Shown: piece after piece, positions 57,328 through 64,000 of the stretch | Layout of the letters: the number at the start of each line of letters is the position of its first letter | How positions within the stretch are numbered: position 1 is the stretch's first letter | Origin: Pseudofabraea citricarpa | Taxonomy: Eukaryota; Ascomycota; Leotiomycetes; Helotiales; Dermateaceae | Reading direction: 5' to 3' | Assembly (NCBI GenBank): GCA_029641185.1 | Contig: JAPWGK010000014.1 | Span: 868,001-932,000, forward strand | DNA length: 64,000 nucleotides | Made by a program: the position numbers and the translations under genes | The notes under the pieces: model-generated | What the model was told of the DNA's origin: nothing | Databases searched by the model: none | Seen by the model: only the letters and a program-made list of their open reading frames with translations

Positions 57328-58790
57328 CTACTTGTAGAAATCGAATTTGTCGGCCTGGGAATAAATTAGTCACTTGTGAAAATTAGGTGGAATAACTATG
57401 TGCTTACCTCTTGCGCTCCCTTGACCTGGCTGGAGTATGCGTCCTCAAGATCAGACTGGATAATGTTGTATCTGTTCTTTCTAACCGCTCTCAAACCAGC
57501 CTCTTGCATAATGGCTGCAATGATGGCTCCACTGAGAGGGTCGTTTCTGACGATCAGACTGTCAAGATCAACTTCTGGGGACAGGGACATTCTGGAGGCG
57601 ATAGTAGTGAAAATCAACCGTCTCTCTCTGCGATCTCGGAGGTTGGGGAACTCGATCTTTCTGTCCAGACGACCCGGTCGGAGAAGAGCGGGATCAAGAG
57701 TATCAGCTCTGTTGGTGGCCATGATGACCTTGACGTTGGAGGTCTGGTCGAAACCATCCATCTGGTTAAGAAGTTCTAGAAGAATACGCTGAACTTCTCT
57801 GTCTGCACCGGTTTGGGCATCGAAACGCTTAGTGGCAATGGCATCGATTTCATCAATGAAGATGATCGCGGGAGAGTTCTCACGAGCCATGCGGAAGACA
57901 TCACGAACCATACGAGGACCTTCTCCCAGATATTTCTGAACGAACTCGGAACCAACGACACGGATGAAGTTTGCGGTTGTCGAGTTTGCAACTGCCTTCA
58001 CCAACATAGTCTTTCCGGTACCTGGTGGGCCATATAGCAATACACCTCGTGGTGGGTCGATACCGATCTGCTTATAAAGGTCGAAATGCGTCAAGGGAAG
58101 TTCCACAGCTTCTCTAATTTCTTGCTTCTGCATATCCAATCCTCCAACATCTGCATATGTGACATCTGGCTTCTCATTGGCACCAAGCATCGCAATAGAT
58201 GAATCGGCTTCCGGTGGCAGGATGTCAACAAGGGAATTTGAGTGCCTGTGTAGAGCGACAGATGATGATGGCTTGAGCTTCTCGCGATCAAGGGTAGAAA
58301 GAATCCGAACGACATAGTTGGAACCTGTTGATGACTGCACGATGCCCGTACTATTTCAGTTAGTTAAAGTACAGGCAATTGCTGTTTCCATGGCTTACTT
58401 TTGATCGATAGCCTCCATGAACTGCCCAATCACCAGCGGTACACTTTGAATTCGCTTGATTTCTTCTTGCGCCCGTACCAGCTCTCTCTTCAGACTCCTG
58501 TGAAGGGTTAGATAATGTCCTGCTCTTGGTTTGATGGTGGTCTTTTACCTCTGCTCATCCTTGATGTACTCTTCCTGTAGTTGAATGTACCTATTCTCAC
58601 TTAGCTACCGGCATCAAATTCTGCAGTCCTATCCAACGCACTCTAAATGTCTCTGGAGCTTCTTTAATGTAGAGTACTCGTCGCTCCCATCTGTGCCTAG
58701 GCCTTCCAAGGAATCTATGTTTGGTATCGAGGATGGCATTTGTTTGCGATGGGGCAAGCCCGGAGCGGTTTCTACAATTGCGTCCGCCAT
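57328..58790 (-). CDS. rpt3: 26S proteasome regulatory ATPase Rpt3 (PSMC4/S6b)
   Basis: Five exons (58790-58642, 58590-58549, 58497-58399, 58350-57408, 57354-57328) encode 419 residues. Rpt3 is one of six AAA+ ATPases in the base of the 19S particle that unfold substrates into the 20S core. An N-terminal coiled coil ([19 protein letters not shown]) leads to the OB fold with [15 protein letters not shown]. The AAA domain has Walker A GPPGTGKT (204-211), Walker B FIDE (261-264), the arginine-finger region and [17 protein letters not shown]. The last nine-residue exon ends DFYK, which gives the hydrophobic-Tyr-X tail that docks into the 20S alpha ring. Introns are 48-53 bp, all phase-consistent. 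Identification is secure. Confidence 0.95.
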
Positions 58791-59165
58791 CTTGAGCGTC
58801 CAGATGTTCGGTAGATGAGGTGTGGGTTGAGGGTCGAGGTGGTTTTGATGTTAGAAGATGGGTTCGTTCTTGGAGGCAAGGCAGAATAGAGACGACGTGA
58901 GCGTCGCGCTGGAACCTCAAGCTCTAAAGACGCCCCAGTTGATGGTCGGCGTGCGTGCCTCAGGCCACCAACCTAGGCACCTGGCGCCTGGGCATTAAAG
59001 CGGGCCGGTACGTGACCGACTGGAGTCATTCACTCATTCCTGGAAACAACTCTCCAACTATCAACTCAACCCAACAACAAAAACTGCCAAATTCCCCTCT
59101 GATAAGAGGACCATATTCTTTCCATAGTCTCGCTCTCTTCTGTTCGTCGTTTTCAATTCTTCGTC
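58791..59165. promoter_or_regulatory. Divergent promoter, rpt3 / small conserved gene
   Basis: 375 bp between the two start codons. The half next to the plus-strand gene is rich in CAAC/CAAA and pyrimidines, like a fungal leader. A GGTGGC-type proteasome-box was looked for; GGTTGGTGGCCTGA on the minus strand (about 58963-58976) holds the GGTGGC core. Confidence 0.45.
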
Positions 59166-59829
59166 ATGTCGTCATCCATCAACATCCCGACAAGATCATC
59201 ATACGGTGAGAGCAGCAAGGCTGGTGCATCCAGCTCCAGCTCATCCACCTACTCAAGCTCTCCACGATCTCCACAACAAACCAACTCTACTCCCACTTCT
59301 CCCAATACAAGATTCGGCCATGATCGGAGACCAAGCTTGCTAAGTGAGTTTTGCTCCTTTTCCTATTTTATTATCGCAAAGGAGAAGTTCAGGCTGGGAC
59401 GATTTCGGGATGAACTACTAGCCGGCAACGATGGACTTTCTCTCCCTTTCACCTCAACAGATGCTGATATGAGGCAGGCTCGTCCCTTTCCAAGCAGGAG
59501 CATACTGTCATCAATATTGGGGACCCTGACGGAACACCACGCCTGGTAAATTACCCCCGCCACAATCAGGCTACGATTATTCTCTCGCAGTTATTGACTG
59601 ATATACCACGTAGATTACATGCGTTCGCTCTTCACAAGGCTTTGATTGGAATCCGGGTAGGCTCGATAGTACCAAGCACTACTCTCTATAAAATAGCTAA
59701 TCATTTGACGCAGAAATCTTTCTTCCATCGTACGTTGAATGCGATTTCGAATCTCTCGAGCGCAAGCGCGACCCGGTCCATGAGATAACTTTGAGCGACG
59801 ACGAGATCAAGAAGATGTTTCCCCAATAG
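59166..59829 (+). CDS. Small conserved fungal protein of unknown function
   Basis: Four exons (59166-59343, 59478-59545, 59614-59656, 59714-59829) encode 134 residues. The first 60 residues are Ser/Thr/Pro-rich and disordered, with an RRPSLL site that looks like a basophilic-kinase target. The compact C-terminal 75 residues (KQEHTVINIGDPDGTPRL, SSQGFDWNPEIFLPSYVE, DEIKKMFPQ) look like a folded conserved module. Frames across all three junctions agree with it. It is not a family I can name; no membrane segment or signal peptide is visible. Intron 1 is 134 bp and stays open in frame, so a retained-intron product with a different tail is possible. It shares a promoter with rpt3. Confidence 0.72.
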
Positions 59830-61325
59830 GGTACACGTTTAACGAAGCCGCACATGGTATCGATGCATATTTTGTAGCTGCTATCAGGGGGTTGCACATG
59901 CACATGGGGCGCAGGAACTTGAACATACCATTTCACGATTTAGGACGACGGAGCATGGGGATTATGATTATTCAACGAGTTGTTAGATTGATTGGGCACT
60001 GTCTGTAGGGAATTTTCAGGCGTTTAGGGAACTCAGCACACTTTACGGGATTGGATACTGGCGTAATTTTCGTACCAGTCACGGATATCAATGGAACCAT
60101 TCACAGTTCATTACGTGGAACAGCCAGCAACAATGTGAGGTGTCCGATTTTGCGGCTTTGAGGGGTAGTGGTCGCTGTCAGTCAAGGCTCGTTGGCAGTC
60201 ACAAAGCTGTACCCCTCGATGTTTCGCTGGCTGCCCTAACATGATGATCCAGTGAAATAACCCCCTTGAGCAGCATAGACCAGACTTGAAATTGACTGTC
60301 TAGCAAGAATATGGAAGAGAGCAGGCAGATGGCAGCATTATCCGTCATACGTACACGAATCATAACCAAGTAATAACCACTGCTCTCTCCGTTTGATGAC
60401 ATACTACGAAGCTCAATTAATCCCCAGTAGAGCGCCCAGAAAGCATCCAGTACCAATCAAAGCAGCATAAGTGTTTCGCCCTCTACCACCGCACAGACGT
60501 GGCAGGGAACATGGCATTCACAGGACTTGTAGCTCGACAAACGCACGGGAACAATCTGCTCAAGGTCCCATTCTCACGTACTGTACTGTACTGTATAGAC
60601 TCTAGGGTATTGCGGCTAGTTGAGATGTTGTCTTGTCTGCTCGCACAGAGTAAGTCGATTGTCTCGAGTCAAGCGACCATTGACTCTCCCTCATCTCCGG
60701 CAAGCGAAGAGACTTCGTTTGTCAGGTACAGCCGGCCGGCTTACTTGGTTCTTCCCCTCATCCTCACCCACCCAGAGGGTAACTCTCTCAAATGAAAGTG
60801 AAAGTAGAAGTGAAGAGGTCTAGCTTTGAAAGGGAGCTCTGGGGAACGGCCGGCAGTTGCGTCTCACCACAGTTGGGGTACCTGGCTGACACGTTGGCTC
60901 GGCTCCGCTCAGCCTTGTCAAGGCGGCTACCTGTCTGTCTGTCTGTTGTGATGAACATGCAATGTTTCGCTCGGTCCCGCATGCATGGTGGGTGAGATGG
61001 AAAAATGGAATGTTCTTGCTCATCCCAAATTCACGCACATGAGCGTCCAAAAGATGTCCTGCTACCGGTTTGCTACCATGCTGTCTTTTCTGGCTACAAA
61101 TAAAAGTGCATCATCTATTTTGCTCTGATGTAATGATCAGATAACGATAAGAGCCCAGCCCGGCCCGGCGCCGGAGGAGTCAACGAAAGTAGAACTAGAA
61201 AAAAAGGAACGCTAAAGATGCAGCAACGCTAAGGCCAAACCCCCACACTCTCCCCCTTTCGTCAAATCGTAAGTTCGTACAACATCAACATCAACATCAT
61301 GTCGTGCTCATCCAATCCATTCCGT
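59830..61325. other. Intergenic, 1.5 kb, no gene seen
   Basis: Lies between the small conserved gene and the third Zn2Cys6 gene. It has a short GTACTGTACTGTA repeat (about 60575-60597) and CTGTCTGTCTGT at about 60931. A 98-codon frame at 60499-60795 has no features of a real protein. Confidence 0.5.
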
Positions 61326-63369
61326 CTACACCATCACCGTCGTCGCGCTAGGGCTGCCAATGCTGCCGCTGTCGCTGCCATCTAAGCTCATGGTTTTCTT
61401 CCACCCATTCGACACCGAATCGATCGTTTCCTTCATTTTCTTGTACACATCCCGGTCTCTCTCTACAATCATGGACGGTTGGCGATGGTGAAACTGTTCT
61501 CGCGTTAGCCATGTTCTACAGCTTCAGTATGGGCCAATGCGAGACACTTACCCCCGGATACAAGGCACCCTGATTGATGCCCAGACTTTGTGCTATCCAC
61601 TGGAGTTTTGCTATCATCCATTTTCTTTGTGCCTCTGTTGCAAAGTCTGACGTTGCCGCCGCGATCAGTGGCCACAGGAGAAACAAGCTCGAGACTCCTT
61701 TGCCCGCCATTCCGGTGTCCTCTCCACAGGCAAATGTGTGGGTAGCATCCATGTTTTTAAGACCCTCGGTTGGGAGTCCGCCCAGGAAGTTCGGGACGCT
61801 TGCCACCATGTCGGCGATCAGAGCCTCCCCCAAATGAGCTGCCTTGCGGTATTCTGGCGTGGTTCGGTAATCCCGAGGAGCACAGAGCCATGCCGTACAA
61901 CGCACCAGAATTTGTGAGAGCAACAATCTACACGCTCGTGACATGTTCCACAGGTTTGCAAGCCACATGCCAGCATACATGTCCACCCTTCCGGAAAAGC
62001 AATTTGAGGTTGCTAGTTCTTCTTCGGGCATATTATCGTTCCATGCCACGGTTTTGTAGGCCATATATGATGGGAGTGATGTGATCCATTCGAGATATTG
62101 CTCTTCCAAGGCCTCGGCTTCATGCATGAGCTCCAACACCTTTTCAAAGTTGTAGGGTGTGCGTTGCGGCGCCTTCATAACTTCGTCGGCTTTGTTCCTC
62201 AGATCCACAACCAAGAGATTGATATCATGGCAGCCATACATATTTTTGGTGGTCATACTCATCCACCAGTCCACAGACTGTTCGAGGCTCTTTGAGTTGA
62301 CAATACAATACGGAATCTGTGCTTGAGTCAGCCACAATTGTTGAAAATGGCTTCAAATCTCAAGGCATACCATTTGCGCCCTGACTGTCAAATGCAGTTC
62401 TTGAGCCACAGGAGTCTGTGTCTCCGGGGCTTCGTTGCCGCGCATTTTCACAAGGGCTACAGCTCCACTCATGTGATCGTTCCAGCCCATATGGACACGG
62501 GATGAACATATCGTCTGGCAAAGATTAGTTAGGAAACCTTTCGGCTGTAGCAGGAAGCACCTACTTCAAATAAGCCCAGCAGCAAAACCGATGCAAGTGT
62601 ATGATCTAGCTTTGCAAGTTTTGGATCCCTCAGGGCATTATTGACTTGTCTCAAAGCTTTTGCGTATTCTTGCGAAGCTCTTGGTAATATTGCCTTCGTA
62701 ACCGGACGGTTGCCCATCGCTGCCAAGGCAACAGCAGACAGCGAAAGAGAAAACGTGGATCCAGGATCATGTTCATTCAGTAACGGCACCAAATACGACA
62801 TGTATCCATATCCTTCAGCTTGTTTTGGGATGAGAACATAATTTGCAAAGAAAAAATTGATTGCTTGCTGCTCAACGGGGATCGACAGAGGCTGGTACAT
62901 CGAAGATGGCCTCCCTTGCGACGTAGTTCGAGCCATCCAGTTGGTGGCCTCGGTTGGAGAGCTTGAATACCATGATGCATAGTCACTGCTGGCTGAGCTG
63001 GAATTGGAGCTGATGGAGCTGTGGCGATCGTGGCCTATGGATCTTGCTTCTGCGAGAGCTGTCCAGTCGAACTCTGGAAGTGCTTTGGAGGACTTTCGCG
63101 GCTTTCTTGTTCGAGCTTTACGTTCTGTGGATTTGGTCTCATTGCGCATGATGGTATCTATAGGGCTCCGGTATCCTGGGCATTCCTTCTTCAGTTTCTC
63201 GCAGTTCATACATCCCGGCTTTCTCTCATCGCACTAAATGGTCGCAATCAGCTACAGGCCTTTCAGAGCGGTAACCACACTCTCTCCAGTTTTGTACGTA
63301 TGGACATACCTTGACACGACGCGTCCTGCACATGTAGCATCCTCGACTGGGGCGACCAACGTTAACCAT
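61326..63369 (-). CDS. Zn2Cys6 transcription factor with fungal-specific domain
   Basis: Five exons (63369-63310, 63233-62565, 62514-62371, 62316-61562, 61515-61326) encode 605 residues. The zinc cluster has Cys11, 14, 21, 28, 31 and 38 (CX2CX6CX6CX2CX6C); an intron falls just before Cys21. It is followed by basic (RKARTRKPRKSSK) and Ser-rich linkers, then a fungal-specific transcription-factor domain (QAINFFFANYVLIPK, HTLASVLLLGLFE, a region of helices with LANLWNMSRACRLLL). For intron 4, a GTAAGT donor at 61551 would give a 36-bp intron and break the frame, so the GTATCC donor (46 bp) was chosen; it restores a sensible C-terminus (HRQPSMIVERDRDVY). A nuclear regulator; targets unknown. Confidence 0.85.
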
Positions 63370-64000
63370 ATTTGCGGAATTGGTCCTGGCAAAGCTTGCA
63401 GATGCTTGATGCGAGATCAGCGGCCAGGTAGAGCGGGTGTACGAGTAAGTAATGGTGGTCGAGGTGCTCGCATGGCTCAACCGGCAGGGCTAGATGATTG
63501 ATTATATTGTCCTTATCACTGTCAAGATCTCGTCGAGTGCGCAGCGACGTCAATGCAACCCCTCAGACGATCGTCCGCTGTTCCTTGCTCTGTTTCATCG
63601 GGCGACTTGGATTTTGACTTTCTGTCGGCGCATGGAAGATCCCAGACTGTTTTTGTTTCGCGTTTCAGCTTCTGATGACAACAACCTGTTGACTCGGCCC
63701 CGCAGTCGGGAAACACATGTGCAGGAGACACGTAAGTACTTCCCTACTACTGTACGGACAGTACAGTATGTACATGCTGGCCAATATCAAGCGACGGTGA
63801 TATCTCCCGCCTTGCACTTAGTGCACATCACTCAACGACACCCAACAGCGCCGGTTGCTAACGTCGCTACCATCCTCCATGCCATGTTTTCTGCAGTAGG
63901 CGACGGTTTGGGGCTGTAGTGTACCGTACGTATGGCAGGGCAGCTATCGTACCGTATACCGTGGAGGAATAGGGCATCTGGGAACTCCGCTGAGAAACTC
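63370..64000. other. Upstream region of third regulator, window end
   Basis: Promoter side of the minus-strand Zn2Cys6 gene. It has a GTACGGACAGTACAGTATGTAC stretch with nested GTAC palindromes (about 63754-63773). Frames on either strand lack features. No gene seen. Confidence 0.5.

Noticed and set aside
61516..61551. Canonical GTAAGT donor for intron 4 of the third Zn2Cys6 gene
   Set aside because: It would make a 36-bp intron and a frame without protein-like character; the GTATCC donor gives 46 bp and a sensible C-terminus.

Overview
The window looks like nuclear DNA of a filamentous ascomycete (Pezizomycotina). It has intron-rich genes with short (about 45-150 bp) GT-AG introns and CTAAC/CTAAT-type branch sites. 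It carries a full-length FREQUENCY circadian-clock gene, several Zn2Cys6 regulators and a NACHT-WD40 receptor, and an extremely AT-rich, gene-free block that looks like the product of repeat-induced point mutation (RIP). The class (perhaps Leotiomycetes) is a guess and cannot be settled from sequence alone.

Layout. 1-2075 is an AT-only satellite block with a nested 20-bp/150-190-bp repeat. 3.2-15.4 kb holds a protein tyrosine phosphatase (+), mitochondrial succinyl-CoA:3-ketoacid CoA-transferase (-), a Gfo/Idh/MocA dehydrogenase (-), a nine-exon ARCA-type Zn2Cys6 factor (-) and, divergent from it, a ten-exon MFS sugar porter (+). 15.4-18.2 kb is a long gene-free leader in front of frq (+, 18.2-21.3 kb), followed by the DEAD-box helicase gene dhh1 (+) and ribosomal protein L26 (-). 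28.9-54.4 kb is more accessory in character: a DUF3433 membrane protein (+), a Zn2Cys6 factor (+) convergent with an acetamidase-like amidase (-), a CorA-like protein with an SR-rich insert (-), a NACHT-WD40 receptor (+) convergent with a ubiquitin-like/TPR gene carrying two premature stops (-), then about 4 kb of non-coding DNA. 54.4-64 kb returns to conserved genes: a folliculin/Lst7 homologue (+), proteasome ATPase Rpt3 (-) divergent from a small conserved protein of unknown function (+), and a third Zn2Cys6 factor (-).

Gene models were spliced by hand from reading frame, splice sites and family resemblance; exon lists are in the evidence fields. Every multi-exon model adds up to a whole number of codons. 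The least secure junctions are the second intron of the DUF3433 gene and a 34-bp gap in the CorA-like gene. Functional links visible from layout are limited: the sugar porter and its divergent regulator share one promoter region, the amidase and its convergent regulator are adjacent, and the NACHT receptor and the damaged ubiquitin-like/TPR gene are tail to tail.
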